Below are positions 1 through 11,718 of a stretch of DNA of 64,000 nucleotides, in pieces. The DNA comes from Isoetes taiwanensis (taxonomy: Eukaryota > Streptophyta > Lycopodiopsida > Isoetales > Isoetaceae): the NCBI GenBank assembly GCA_021234155.1, contig JAJEKV010000044.1, forward strand, positions 11,696,876-11,760,875, read 5' to 3'. The notes under the pieces were generated by a model, which saw only the letters and a list, made by a program, of their open reading frames with translations, ran no database searches and was not told the DNA's origin. Both the position numbers and the translations under genes were made by a program. The first letter of the stretch is position 1; the number at the start of each line of letters is the position of its first letter.

Positions 1-2400
1 TCCTATTTGCCCCATTGGGGACTCTCTGTATTTTTATTACTATTATTAATAACAAAAAACACACTCTTACCCTCAAAAAAAAAAAAAAAACCTTTGAGCC
101 TGTTAAGACCTAAGAAATAACAGACTTTAGGCCTTATAGTTCCATTTGGAAAAAATAAGACCTTCAATTGCAATCCTAGAAATAGACGGTGCGATCTAAT
201 TCTAGGCCCTGATAAAGAGCATCTAAGAATAAAAAATAGATCCATAAACATAACTTTACGAACAGAAGTAGGGGATGAAAAATATCTAGATAAATTGACA
301 AGAGTACATAAGGAATGATACAATACCATATCATCACATGAGAAATATAGTAAAATCCAGTCAAAAAATCTTATCAATAGATCTTCCATAAGCAAGTTAT
401 AATGTTTCAGTAGAGTAGAACAATTTCATAAGAGAAAGATTTCATGTCATAATGTAAAAAAAGGAGCATAACCAGTGTTCACAGATTTCACCATAAAGAG
501 TCTTTCGCATTTTGAGCAATAACTTTGCTCAATCTCTTAACCAATTAATCACCATACGGAGGGATAAGTTCGGTTACCTGCAGTGAAACCAAGAGACAGT
601 TAGCCTAATGGGTAAAAGCTCAAGTCACAACAGGTAAGCAATGAACCTATCCGGCTTAACGCCCTTCACCATTAACCAAAATTGCAGTTTAAATTAATAT
701 GCTAAATAAATGAAACAGTCTTATCGCCCTTCACTATTGCATAGAGAGCACTCGTCAAAAAATAAGTCAAGGAAAACCAAAAGCATACACTGTTCATTAA
801 AGATCACATCAAGCATGATTATCATAGGGTAAGGGACAATAAGCCACAGTCTAAATTTACAGCAGAATAAGCTATAACGACACAGAAATAAGGTGGCAGC
901 GAGCAAGAAGTAAGCCCATGGAGAACTCTAACGAGTTAAATGTAGAAGCTAGGAACCACGTAAATGCGAAGTTAAATATCATGGCAACAACATGTAGCAG
1001 TAACATGTATCATGGTAACATATGGCGGTGGCACAATTCATGTAGCAGTGGCATAATTCATGTCCACAAAGGATCACCAATCTTAAAGTACATTCAGCAA
1101 GTTAAAAATAGAAAGCAGACTAGAAAACAAGTTATAGGCCATGTTTCCAGCAGAATATCTTGTAGGTTTAATGCAAGCTAGTGGCGACATATTTTTAAAA
1201 GGTCCTATAAGTAGATTAACAACAATAGGCCCAGGAACATTTACAGGCCAACATGTATATTAAATAAGCTGCAGGCTAATTTTACAGCAGAATAACTTAA
1301 ATGGATCTATAGTACAGCTAGAATAGCTATCAGAACTAGAGATAAAATACATGGATAATAGTGAACTAGAGATCTACACTAGCCATATGCGACATATAAA
1401 TTTATAAAAATACCGCTCAAAAAGATCAGCAGTTGAACAGTAAGTGAACTTTATGCGTGGACGGTTAACATAAACTTGTGCAAGGCAGCTATGTGAGAAA
1501 CTGGAATATCTACACAAAAACCATTTACTACAGAATAAGTGCATTTACTAGCTAATTGATACGCTTGAGACATTGATTCAGATGTTTTCTGGCTAATATC
1601 ATCTTCTTCGATAAGTATAACTAGGCTAGGAGCTCAGAATGAATACTCCCATCTATCTACAAATGTCTATCTTTAGAGAGTAACTCACGGCACATAAAGT
1701 TCTATTGCAGAGTCTATCTTAAATCTATATTAGAGTTAAGAAAGAGAAAGCAGCAAAACCCTTAAGCTGCTGCACATGTAAGCATGTGTATGTTGTTCCA
1801 AGCTCAAGCAATCAGGAATCTGGAGATGCAAAATCCATAAGTCTAGATATTTTAGAAGATTGATCTAAGTTTACAATGGAACCAAAAAACAAAAGTGGCA
1901 ATAAGTACAACCCTGTGCCAAATGACTGAGCAACCTAAGATAGCATAGGAAATAGAGCATAGCAGATTATGTTTGACAAGATGGTTAACATTTTGGATCA
2001 CAGAAATGAGCATGTTTACTCAAACCAAAGGAGAAAGATCCCTGCTCAAAAAACTGTAAACTAGAAGCTGGAATTAAATGTACAGGCCTGAAAATCCATA
2101 CAAGATAACAGAAAATGACTGGAGCATAGATTGAAAGATCGATCATATTTATAGGGTGAGAGAAGAGAAATTATAGGAAAAGAAGAAGAGCATCAGACTA
2201 GAAAAATCCAGCCAAAAAATATCGTAGAATTGAAATAAAAAATGGGTCAAGAACCTGGTTCGTGCAGTTGCCATCTACTTGGTCGATTTGAGCTATTCTT
2301 CTGTAGCCGATTTGGTAGAGAGTAGCCGATTTGGTAGAGATCACATACGGCAAGGAAATTGGCGCCTCGGTGCTTGGCTATTCAGAACTGTGCATTTCTT
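1..2400. other. Gene-free AT-rich stretch
   Basis: I see no supported gene here. The open frames are short, lack recognisable motifs and have no convincing splice context. There is an A-run near 74-90 and a direct duplication of a 19-bp unit (GTAGCCGATTTGGTAGAGA) at about 2302-2339. The 63-codon frame that follows at 2414-2605 (+) opens with TTG, is lysine-rich and resembles no family I know; I do not call it. Confidence 0.5.
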
Positions 2401-3193
2401 TGTTGGCTAAACCTTGAACACTTTGAGCAGAGCTCCCTTCTTCTTCAAGAGCAAAAGACATCACACGAAAGTGGAGAAACCTGATGTTCAGAGAAAAAAG
2501 CCTTTCCAAAAGGAGATGGACAAAGCCGTAAAGAAGCTAGATGTGTCCAGAAGGATTCTGCTTGAAAGTCGTATGTGGCCATCGTGGCTTAAAACCAAAT
2601 GGTAGGACAAGGTAAACCCTAAACAAATTATAGATAAAAAAGGGAACCCTAACAAATATCCTTAACAACATATTTCAGGAATAGATAATAAATTGCTAGA
2701 AGAAACTAAGGTCATACGCACCACTAACTTCCAAAAAAAAATACATGATCTTTCATAATCCTGCATGGCTAAAATCCCTATAAACGTGAAGCATTTGAAA
2801 GGGTCGGTTGACTAAAGAAAGAGAATAGAGCGGAAAGAGGGATATTTGAAGGAAATTTAGAAGCAAATGTTTATTGGTGTAATTGAAATCTATGAGACAA
2901 TCTATGGGGCAGAAGGTCGATCCAATGGTTACACAAAAAGGTAAGGAGGATATACACTTGGATAACATAGCAAAGATAATAGTCAACATAAAAGTCAAAA
3001 AAAAAAAAAAAAAAAAAAAAAGATAGGGGAAAAAAGGAGGAACAATATCCCAAGGAACTTTCGTAGTATGAGACTTTCTAAAATGCACTCTAGAGATCAC
3101 GTGATAGAAACATAGGTAATAACCTATGAGAGAAACAACTACAAAAGGTTGCTAAAAAAATTACGAGAATACATTATGTTTACAAGAAATTTA

Positions 3194-3217
3194 TCGCGGC
3201 GGCCAAGGCCGCCGCGA
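3194..3217. repeat. GC-only near-perfect palindrome
   Basis: The arms TCGCGGCGGCC (3194-3204) and GGCCGCCGCGA (3207-3217) are exact reverse complements with only AA between them. The surrounding DNA is strongly AT-rich, so this 24-bp block of CpG-rich sequence stands out. It may be the tip of a decayed inverted-repeat element. No longer flanking arms are visible. Confidence 0.8.
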
Positions 3218-3374
3218 ACATTTCTCTTTACCAACTTGGTATCAGTTCTAAACCCATTACTATGGGGAGCATTTTAAGGTGAAGTTTCTCAATTCAAACT
3301 GTAGCAAAAAAAAGATGTTGAAAAAACCAATCTTTACATCTTCTGTTAGGGTAACAGCGTAAAAGTGTCCGTGA

Positions 3375-3468
3375 TTGCACTAGGCTTGACCCATTACCAA
3401 ACGAGAGTGTAAACAATTTGCTTGCACTAGGCTTCACCCATTACCAAACCTGAATGTAAACAATTTGC
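3375..3468. repeat. 47-bp tandem duplication
   Basis: Two adjacent copies (3375-3421, 3422-3468) begin TTGCACTAGGCTT and end GTAAACAATTTGC. They differ at only a few positions, so this is a recent local duplication. It has no coding potential. Confidence 0.85.
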
Positions 3469-5329
3469 TTTTTAAATGTAATTTCTTAACCGAAATTCAT
3501 TTGTTCACACTATATGGAGAATGGGCAAGCCATAATCTCAATGCAAACAGTTGCTGCCAAAGTTGGAGCTTGGATATGTGCATATATATTTCTTATAACT
3601 AGCAAGGTGACGAGTTTACAGAAAGTAACTAAGTGCCTTTACACAATGCACAAAGTGGATGAGTTCAGATTATATACCCTTTACCTATCAATGAAGAGCA
3701 AGAAGAAGCCAACAGATGTAAATTAGGGCCAATCAGATAGCGGTGAATAGGAATTGAATAAAAAAGAAAGCACGATAAGCAGCCCAACAAAGAAACCCGG
3801 AGCATCCTCATGCCCTCAAATACCTTTCGGTGCCAGCGCCAATGCCAAGGCTTCTTCAAAGACTGCAATTCGAACCCCCTGCCAATGCATCCTTTTTGCC
3901 CTTAAAGGGCAGGGGTTTGATCTTTGTGAGGTTTCTTCCACAAGCTTCCCTGATACAGTGGCGAAGCAGGCCAACAGTTTGGGAGCCGTCAAATACAAGG
4001 CTTCTTGAGCATCTGCAAAGACAATGGACAAACCAGTCTCTTGCTGCTTCTCCTTGGCCGGATTTGAAGAAAAGCACTCACAAATGAACAAAAACCTTTT
4101 ACCTTCAAGCTATGGCAATGTAGGCCTGGAATAAACAAGCGCAAACTACATGCACGCTTCCGGCGCTCCAAATACAAGCATCACATCTTCCAAATCCGCC
4201 AGCAAAACCTTCTACTTTCGGCCCCGTGATCGCCCACGAAATGCAACCTAATTAAGAAAACCCTAATTACCTTCTAAAACCGAGCTGTATGAAGCCATGG
4301 TCAGCCACGCTCGAGCCCAAAAAATGCCGCCCATGAATACAGGAAAATCAAAGATGCCTTTTTGCCCTATTCCCATACCAAAATTCATACAATACACCCC
4401 ATTAACCTTCCAAACCTTATGTACTAAAAATACGGTTTCATGAACTAGCAAACCATATCTATACAACTCAAAGTGAAAGTTCATAGGACATTCAGAAGAA
4501 GCAATAACGAATTATTCAAATGCTACAGGAGGCAACACATCATGAAAAGGAAGTTCTAAAAATAGACATAAAGCTAATATTCTAGGATTATGCTCAAATA
4601 CGGACTGCCTATAGCCAGCATATATCAAATACGATTGTTTGTGATAGAATCTAGTATTATTAGATGTGCCATCTAGGACATAGTATTTATAAGGCTTTCC
4701 ACATGGTAATCCATATGATGCTCTATATTCTGAACACGAGTATTGGTCTTATTTTGAGGATACAAATCCCACTCTCTAGCCTAGGTTTAGAGGATAGTTG
4801 TATTTTTATGTAAGTCTCTAGAATAATCTAATGGCTATGCATCTTGACATGGCAGCTCCATAGTACTCACATAATGTGGTACTTATAGTGTCTTATACAT
4901 AGTATGATATCTACTTTACTTCCGTTTCCCCCCTTCTTTTATTTCTAAAATCTACAGATGCAATAAATATCTTGATTTTTGTATTCTATCTTTCAAACCG
5001 TTGAAAATTAGATGTTGCTCTGCCTGAAGTTTCCATGGTAAGAAAATTTATACAACGCCAAATAACAATTAGAACCCAAATTCCAATGCATGACATATAA
5101 TCCATATTCATTGCTTTGACTTTCTTGCCATAAACATTATATTATTGTAGAGCTACATATAGTCAATTCTTACCATTTGATTCCTTAATTATTGCTCTCG
5201 ATTGCTGAATTGCTCGCTTTTTCGCGAGCCAATATACTCATTGTTATCAATAACATGCACCGCAAAATACATGAATGAATGGCGAAATTTATGTTGCGCT
5301 GATAAAGGATAACCTAGTAAAGCAATGTC

Positions 5330-5380
5330 AACTCTTATAAGAAGAAGGAATGCTTGTCCTGACTAAACACTTATCATACG
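5330..5380 (+). promoter_or_regulatory. Presumed core promoter/leader of root-cap gene
   Basis: A weak TATA-like stretch (CTCTTATAAGAAG, about 5333-5345) lies about 40-50 bases before the start codon at 5381. The leader would be short. This is inferred from position only. Confidence 0.3.
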
Positions 5381-6382
5381 ATGGCCTCTGCCTCTACAAT
5401 TTGTTTGATGCTTCTAGGTTTGACTACATTTATGGTAGCTGAAGCAATAGATAACCCTTGCACTACTGGACTATGTGTAGGTCTCAATCTTACTTGCCCT
5501 CCAGGATGTGTTGATGGTTGCCGTGTCAATTGCAGAAACTGCCATACCAATTGCGGTAATCTTCATAATTCACAATATACTTCCTTTTTTATAAATTATT
5601 TAGGTTGCAATCGAAGAGGAGCAGTATGTCAAGATCCTCGCTTTGTTGGGGGAGATGGGACTACTTTTTATTTCCATGGCAAGAAGGATGAGGACTTTTG
5701 CCTTGTTTCAGACAAGAACTTGCATATCAATGCTCATTTCATTGGCAAAGAAGGTGGAGTAGGCCGCAAACGTGACTTCACATGGGTCGAGTCCCTTGGG
5801 ATATTGTTTGGATCCCACAAACTCTATTTGGGTGCTAACAAGGCATCCACGTGGGATGATGAGGTTGATCAATTGAGCATCATCTTTGATTCCACTCTAG
5901 TGCACATCAACCAAACTATAGGTGCTTCTTGGAAAGATCAACTTGCTGGTATAAGTATGACACGTAATTCACCTACAAACACAATTTCATTGGAAATACA
6001 TGACCTTCTCTCCATCGATGTATCAGTTGTTCCAATCACTAAGGAAGAATCTCGTGTCCATAACTATGGTATTACAGATGAGGATTGCTTTGCCCACCTT
6101 GATTTGCACTTTAAATTCTACCAGCTTTCACATGATGTCCATGGAGTTCTTGGACATACCTATGCTCCTGGATTTGTGAGTCCTATAAAGCGTAATGTCG
6201 CGATGCCTGTGTTTGGAGGGGAAAACCTTTTTGCAACTTCTTCACTGATGGCTCCTGACTGCAAAGTTTCTAGGTTTGGAGGAGAAGACAATGATGAAGA
6301 ATTAAAGGAATATCCTTCACAATTTCCCGCAATAGAATGTAGTGGATTATCAAGTGGTCGTGGGATTGTCTGCCGACGTTAG
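5381..6382 (+). CDS. Root cap/LEA-related secreted protein, intact single exon
   Basis: This is an uninterrupted 333-residue frame from ATG to TAG. Residues 1-22 form a typical signal peptide (hydrophobic LMLLGLTTFMVA, then small residues), so the product probably enters the secretory pathway. Residues about 27-58 are very cysteine-rich (CTTGLCVGLNLTCPPGC, then spaced C..C pairs). Next comes the block typical of this plant family, with CQDPRFVGGDGTTFYFHGK and then FCLVSDKNLHINAHFIG, a von-Willebrand-D-like fold. Near the C-terminus is the root-cap signature: APGFVSP, then MPVFGGENLFATSSL and CKV. Length and domain order match the family annotated as 'root cap' or 'late embryogenesis abundant-related'. 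The biochemical role of the family is not established; members are often expressed in root cap, embryo or reproductive tissue. No intron is needed. No neighbour within several kb suggests a functional cluster. Family assignment is confident and function is not. Confidence 0.9.
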   Translation: MASASTICLMLLGLTTFMVAEAIDNPCTTGLCVGLNLTCPPGCVDGCRVNCRNCHTNCGNLHNSQYTSFFINYLGCNRRGAVCQDPRFVGGDGTTFYFHGKKDEDFCLVSDKNLHINAHFIGKEGGVGRKRDFTWVESLGILFGSHKLYLGANKASTWDDEVDQLSIIFDSTLVHINQTIGASWKDQLAGISMTRNSPTNTISLEIHDLLSIDVSVVPITKEESRVHNYGITDEDCFAHLDLHFKFYQLSHDVHGVLGHTYAPGFVSPIKRNVAMPVFGGENLFATSSLMAPDCKVSRFGGEDNDEELKEYPSQFPAIECSGLSSGRGIVCRR

Positions 6383-9237
6383 GTTATACAACGATCAAGC
6401 ATATATGGATGTCCTAAATATGCATTTTATTTTGCGTATTATGCTCATATATCCTGAATAATTAGGTGATATTTCCATGTAAAACAAAGCTATATTCTAT
6501 ATTAATTTCTTAGTGATGGATGTTATTCTAAAATTTTGAACAATACTAAGTAGTATAAGGGCCATTCTCGTGATGAGGGCTCGCGATATACGCACACTGA
6601 TAGATAGGCTTTTCATTCATCACAACAGCAATATACATCGGGTTTATAATTTTTGAAGTGAGTGGGATAGCTGACCATAGGCACAATATCGGACTACCCC
6701 ATATAAAGAGAAAATGACAATGAGATCATGATAGAGGGAGGAGACTTGAAATTTGATTTCCCCATATACTGATCATGGTCATAAGTGGTAGGATATAGGA
6801 TCCAAGAGTTCAGAAAGTCCATGGTCGAGGTCATAGAAAAAGAGACACGTGGATTAGACATGGAATTTAAGCTTTCTAAATGGTAATTACATATACGGTT
6901 CTCCAAGGATGTTGCATATACATATTGCATGTACTGCATAAGAAGGTTGATCTATGATGATGCAAAGAAACTTGGTGTAGTATAAGTTCTTTTGGCTCTT
7001 AGTCAAAACTACACATGAAAATGCAAATTAAAAAAATTGCTATCATAATGCATCAATAGTTGTATATTGAGTTCGATCCTGCATCTAATTATTCGAACGA
7101 GGTGCACCCTAGACTACCACAGTTGTGGCACCTATGATTTTGAAATATGAAATACGAGTTCGCCTAAAGGTTTTGATGGAGTATGGAATCTCTATACGGC
7201 TTCGCCTAAGATTTTAGAATATGAAGTACGAAGGCTCGAACCTCTACCGAAATAACTCAATGTAACCAATGACCACTATAACCAATGAGCTAACATGATC
7301 ATTTTCTATCTTAAATCTAGATTTTTTTTTATTTTTATTTTTTTGTAACAATCAATTCAATTAGTTTAGGGATATGGTCTATGGTTTTAGGAATTGTTAT
7401 TTTCACATCCATATCAAATCCTCCTGGAACCCCCTGTTATTGTGCTACATATTCGACAGATTGTAGACATACTCAATGCAAGGGATATTCCTAAATGCCA
7501 AATGGCTGCTCTTCTTCTAGCAGATGCAGACAAATCTCTTCTATACTACCAAATCAACTCTTTCTTTTTCCTCAACATTATTAACTCTTTTGTGCTCAAT
7601 GACTTCATGCAACTCTTTGCATACCTTATATAAAGCTTAAGATTTTGTTTAAACTCCATATCATGAAGCGTTACATGTGATCTTGCCCATTAATGCTTTG
7701 ATATATTACTGTTTAAATATATAGAGAATAGAGGTTCCCATTACGTGGTTATTATTTGTACGTAATAAATGGCTATCACGTTGCTTTAGGCTTACAAAAT
7801 GAGAATAACTATTACTATGAAATAAAAATCCACAAAAGAGCATACTCCACATTTTCACTTAAATCTAAATGACATCCATGTGACTGTCAGTATTTTATAG
7901 GCTGGGAACATTTCGAATACAGGCAACAATTGTTTTCTTTAAATGACGAAGTATGTTCCTTATGCATAAGGAACATCAATTGAGAATAGTACATGGAAGT
8001 GAAGCATAAGCACAAAAGAAAGAGTAGAGTGTGATGTACATATCAGGATGATGGACCTTGATTGTTGCTTCTAAACCAAGCACTCTTTCATGGAAGTGCT
8101 TTAATAGTCAAAGACAAATTCAGTTATTATGTCTACTTTGCTCAGGAGCAGCAAATTGCTCCTCCGAAGTGAAAACTAAGAAATCGTTCCTACAAAGTGA
8201 AAACTAAGATCTTTAATCGGATTGAGGGCTAGATAGTTTAATAATGCATGTTGCTTTAGTTCTAGTCAATATTCAGCCACATGTAATTACGTGAATGGAT
8301 AGATGCCTCATTTTTCTTCTGGCATCATCCAATCTATGATCACATCTTTAGATTAAGCTTGCACCAAAAGATTTCAATTTCTTAAGTAGAATTGTCTTCA
8401 ACTAATAACAAATGCTACTCACATTTAACAGCAAAGCTTTACTGCAAGATAAAGGAAACATAACAATTGAAAAGTTAACAATAATAAAAGAACAATAGAA
8501 GTGGTAATTTACTCTATTCCAACTTAACACCTCAAATTTGGTTAGCACAAACTATCTTTCACCTTGAACAATCTGTCAAAACTATAATATCAAAAGTTCT
8601 CGCAATGTCCTGGAGATTGCAGTTGGTTAGCAATGGTGCAGTTGTAGCAAATTTAACCATGAAGCTCATTTGGTAATTTTGTCTTAAAGAATAGTAGAAG
8701 TGATAATTTACTTTATTCCAAGTTAAGCATCTCAAATTTGGTTAGCATCAACCATCTTTACGCCTTGAACAATTTGACAAAACTATAATATCAAAAGTCG
8801 TTCTTGCAACGACTTTGAGATTGCACTTGGTTACTTTCAACTTAGCATGGTTTGCTTGTAGTGAATTTAACCGCGAAGCTCATTTGGACCGATCGGTAGT
8901 ATCTGGTCACAAGTAAACAATGCACAAGTAGTTAAGAACTCGATGTTCGCTAAGAATCAAGGCAATGCGGCATTATACAGAGATGACACATTCTGTTTCC
9001 TTCAGCCCACTTGCATCCCAAGAATCAATGGATAATATTTGGACTTGGTGACTTAGTTTCATTATCTGAGCTGGCTCATCTCTTCCTTTGACCTTGCTCT
9101 TCTCTTACCCTATCTATATGCATTCATTTCTTCCCCTGAGCTTGCTCATCTCCTTCCCTATTTATATACATTCATACATCATTCACTGCAACAACAGTAA
9201 CAACCATTACATCAAATGCGATGCAACTTGTCTAGAT
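6383..9237. other. Intergenic, no gene seen
   Basis: The stretch is AT-rich with no supported coding region. It contains two related lines at about 7140-7230 (text like TATGAAATACGAGTTCGCCTAA, diverged copies) and a tandem duplication of about 200 bp at 8494-8888, listed separately. The first 150 bases after 6382 are the likely 3' UTR of the root-cap gene. Confidence 0.5.
8494..8888. repeat. Tandem duplication, unit about 195-200 bp
   Basis: Copy 1 starts near 8494 (AATAGAAGTGGTAATTTACT) and copy 2 near 8689 (AATAGTAGAAGTGATAATTTAC). Both continue through CTCAAATTTGGTTAGCA, ACTATAATATCAAAAGT and GAAGCTCATTTGG in the same order. Substitutions and small indels separate the copies. It appears non-coding. 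Confidence 0.8.
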
Positions 9238-9792
9238 AAAACAAAAAAAGAAAGAAAGAATGATTTTTATCGTCTATTGAGACCAAACGGCCTATGGGAC
9301 CCAAAAGGAGCGCAGCAAACTTATTACTGCCTGGGTTAAAAAACCCCCGCCCTGAAGGGTTTTCGAGGGAAAAACCATGGCAGTAATAAGAATGCTGTCA
9401 AACTGTACAAGTATACGTCATCATAAAATAAATGTATATATATATGTCAAGTGTGTGCCCGAGGACATAACTGATCTCGCATGTCCATAACCTCCAGAAG
9501 GTATGATCCCAACACTCGTATAGAAGTCGCGCTCAATGTCACATACAGCGGCTGGCTAGGCCTGACCAACTCAGCATAGCGCATCCGGATTTGATCATAT
9601 GCTGAGCAACTTTGAAGGGTATGAGATTCATCCTCAATGACTCCCATTTGGCAGCATTGACAGAGCCTATCCTGGCGTGGCTCACCTATCCATCTGCCCG
9701 TCTCAATTCGAAGATGGTGGCTCCTGTGCGAATGGAGGCAATGAGTCTGCGCCTTTTCATGGGCAAGTAGGTACGCAGGTAGCATCGCGGAA
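9238..9792 (-). mobile_element. LINE 3' fragment: ORF2 C-terminus plus 3' UTR and tail
   Basis: On the minus strand the frame 9785-9447 encodes the C-terminal zinc-binding segment of a plant non-LTR retrotransposon ORF2, with RLCQCCQMG then EDESHTLQSC. This CxxC..H..C arrangement is found at the end of LINE reverse-transcriptase polyproteins. Downstream (lower coordinates) follow a 3' UTR with an internal hairpin (9320-9390) and a T/C-rich simple tail on the minus strand (about 9243-9268). The same 3' UTR (TTTGGGTCCCATAG..GG..GGTCTC..GACG.TAAAAATC) recurs on the plus strand at 11.6 kb, and the same zinc-segment DNA recurs at 16.6-16.8 kb. The element is truncated at its 5' end near 9792, where homology to the 16.7-kb copy stops. 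It is a dead, reverse-transcription-type 5' truncation. Confidence 0.85.
9320..9390. repeat. Hairpin inside the LINE 3' UTR
   Basis: CTTATTACTGCC (9320-9331) and GGCAGTAATAAG (9379-9390) are perfect 12-bp inverted arms. The roughly 47-base interior is itself partly self-complementary (AAAACCC / GGGTTTT). The 11.6-kb copy of the same UTR has only a single CAGTAATA segment at this point, so the hairpin is an insertion or a copy-specific rearrangement. Confidence 0.7.
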
Positions 9793-11570
9793 GATGAAAC
9801 GAAGAAAAAAAAATAATTGTTTCAGCTTGTCATACCTTTGCAACTTGAATAATTCTTAATAAAAAAATTTACATGTTGGGTGCTCTACATAGGAACAAAC
9901 TTTTCTCTCTATCATAGTTACAATGAGAATGTGTGTGCTTGTAAGTAACCAGTTACATTAACCTAAGCTCTTTATTATAGTTACAATGGCAATGCATATG
10001 TACTTGTAAATAACTAATTACATTCACATAAGCTTGTATCTCTGCATCTACATGGTTGATTATCAATGGATAATGGGCTGTCTAAAATGTATCACTATGA
10101 ACAATACTTATCATGAAATTCAAAATACAATGGGTCTTCAAAGTGGGTTGCAAAACAACTTGCCTTGTAGATCGAGTAGAAAGAAATGACTTCTTCACGT
10201 TGTTTAAAGATAATTGCATCTTACCCTACTCAGACAAAAGAACAATGCATGTCTCTATCTTTTATTCAAAGCTATAGCCTGCCACACGGGATGCTTTCAT
10301 GCTGATCAGCTAGAGATGGAGGCTACTCAATGTAGAAGTGTGGTTTTATCATAGTTTCGTTATGGCAAATTCGCATGAATCGTTTTTTCTGCAGCGCTGC
10401 ACCTTGGCATAGGAGCTATCGCGTTCTTCCACAGCCACGGCCATTTTTGCCTACTTGGAAAGGACCTCGGGCTGCTGTGTGCTGTTGGATATAGAACAGT
10501 GTAGAATTTTGTACATGTGAATGGCTTGCAGCTACTTGGCCAGCTGAAATTACATGAACTTCTATCTCCATAGCAGAAATGCATCATGTTGTTCAGCATG
10601 ATTATATGTAAAAGCTCAACCCTGTTCCTATTTTCCATAGCCTCTATTCTGGTGTGCTCAATCCTATTATTCCAATTTTCAATAGCCTCTTCTTATCTGG
10701 TTCAATAGCCAGCTAAAGCAGATTATTGTTGTATTAGATTTACTGGCAGTTGCTCAAACATAGCTATGCAAGGGAAGGAAGATAGGCATGAAGTCTATAT
10801 ATTCTGATCATATCTTTGGTAAATGCTTCTACTCTATTGAGTTTTGTGATGTTTAGTTATCCTTTAACATTTATTCAAAATGTGCAGCATATTCTAAGGC
10901 AGAGCTGGGCAAATGTATACATCTGGAAGATGCATAAGAAACACAAGGCATCAAACGCCAAGGCTGGTGCTTAGATACGAGATTCAGTCATCAATATAAA
11001 TATTCTTAAACATGCCATTATAGGAGGCATCGAGTGATTCCAACTTACTAGCTTGAATTGTGAAGATTATATTAAATGCTCAATTGGCTATCGTACGAGT
11101 CCACATTCCATACGATAGCAGTTTTATTTTTGCTTGCATTTTAGATCCATGTATATTGCATTTCGAGATGCTTATTGTTTTTTGTCTTGACTGATGTTTA
11201 TATATTAGTTTCGTCCAACAGGGATGGTTGAAGCTAGCACTCCAATTTTACCATTATAAAATGGTCTTCTAGAATACAATGCTTGATGCCTTGTCTTGGC
11301 ATGTTATGGGCACAACAAACATTCTTTGGAGGCCTTTACCAATGTAACTTTAATGCAACTGGAAGGTATCTTTCTAAGTGGTTACTTTTGCTGTTTTTTT
11401 CCCTTTGATGTGATAGCTGAGTTTTGGCACTTCTTTTCTATGAACCAAGTGGAACATTATAATTATATCTTCATGATTATGATGATGGATCACAAACAAT
11501 TTTGTAGATGAACGTGTGCTTAGGTTTAACTAATTCCAAGATGGCAACATTATAATCACCAGCAGATGCT
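9793..11570. other. Intergenic, no gene seen
   Basis: No supported gene. The longest frame (10638-10360, minus, 92 codons) has no recognisable motif and no splice or promoter support. The text is AT-rich and mostly unique. Confidence 0.5.
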
Positions 11571-11687
11571 TGCCTTGGTGCATTTAATCCTGTCAGTAAT
11601 ACGTTTGCTGCTCTCTTTTTTGTTTGGGTCCCATAGACCAGTCGGTCTCCGTGGACGCTAAAAATCTATTCTATTCTATTCTATTTA
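11571..11687 (+). mobile_element. LINE 3' tail fragment with (ATTCT)n end
   Basis: The segment matches the 3' UTR of the 9.2-kb LINE in the opposite orientation: CAGTAATA, TTTGCTGC, TTTGGGTCCCATAGACC, GGTCTCC and TAAAAATC occur in the same order. It ends in a pentamer tail, CTATTCTATTCTATTCTATTT. Only about 115 bp of the element is present, so it is extremely 5'-truncated. The pentamer tail identifies the family's 3' end. Confidence 0.8.
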
Positions 11688-11691
11688 AACA

Positions 11692-11718
11692 CTAGAAAAT
11701 TGCCCACCGTTGGTGGGC
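11692..11718 (-). mobile_element. Helitron-like 3' terminus (minus orientation)
   Basis: Read on the minus strand, a hairpin GCCCACC-AAC-GGTGGGC (11718-11702) is followed six bases later by CTAG (11695-11692) and then T. Plant Helitrons end in a short GC hairpin followed by CTRR and insert between A and T. The element body would extend to higher coordinates. I did not find its 5' TC end. It abuts the LINE tail ending at about 11687. Confidence 0.6.

Larger units (their letters stand above)
2606..5380. other. Intergenic region upstream of the root-cap gene
   Basis: No gene is supported. The stretch holds a 23-A run (about 2999-3021), a GC-only palindrome (3194-3217), a 47-bp tandem duplication (3375-3468) and, at 3820-4300, a region of mixed short frames. 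On the minus strand an ATG at 4298 reads MASYSSVLE and then meets a GTAATTAG donor-like site at 4270. This could be a tiny first exon, but no second exon follows convincingly. The last 100 bases before 5381 form the presumed promoter and leader of the root-cap gene. Confidence 0.45.

Noticed and set aside
590-660. tRNA-like text AGTTAGCCTAATGGGTAAAAGC
   Set aside because: It resembles a D-arm, but no anticodon arm, T-arm or acceptor pairing follows.
4271-4298. Minus-strand 28-base first exon MASYSSVLE with a GTAATTAG donor
   Set aside because: The start and donor look acceptable, but no acceptor with a continuing frame was found in the next 500 bases, so a gene cannot be supported.
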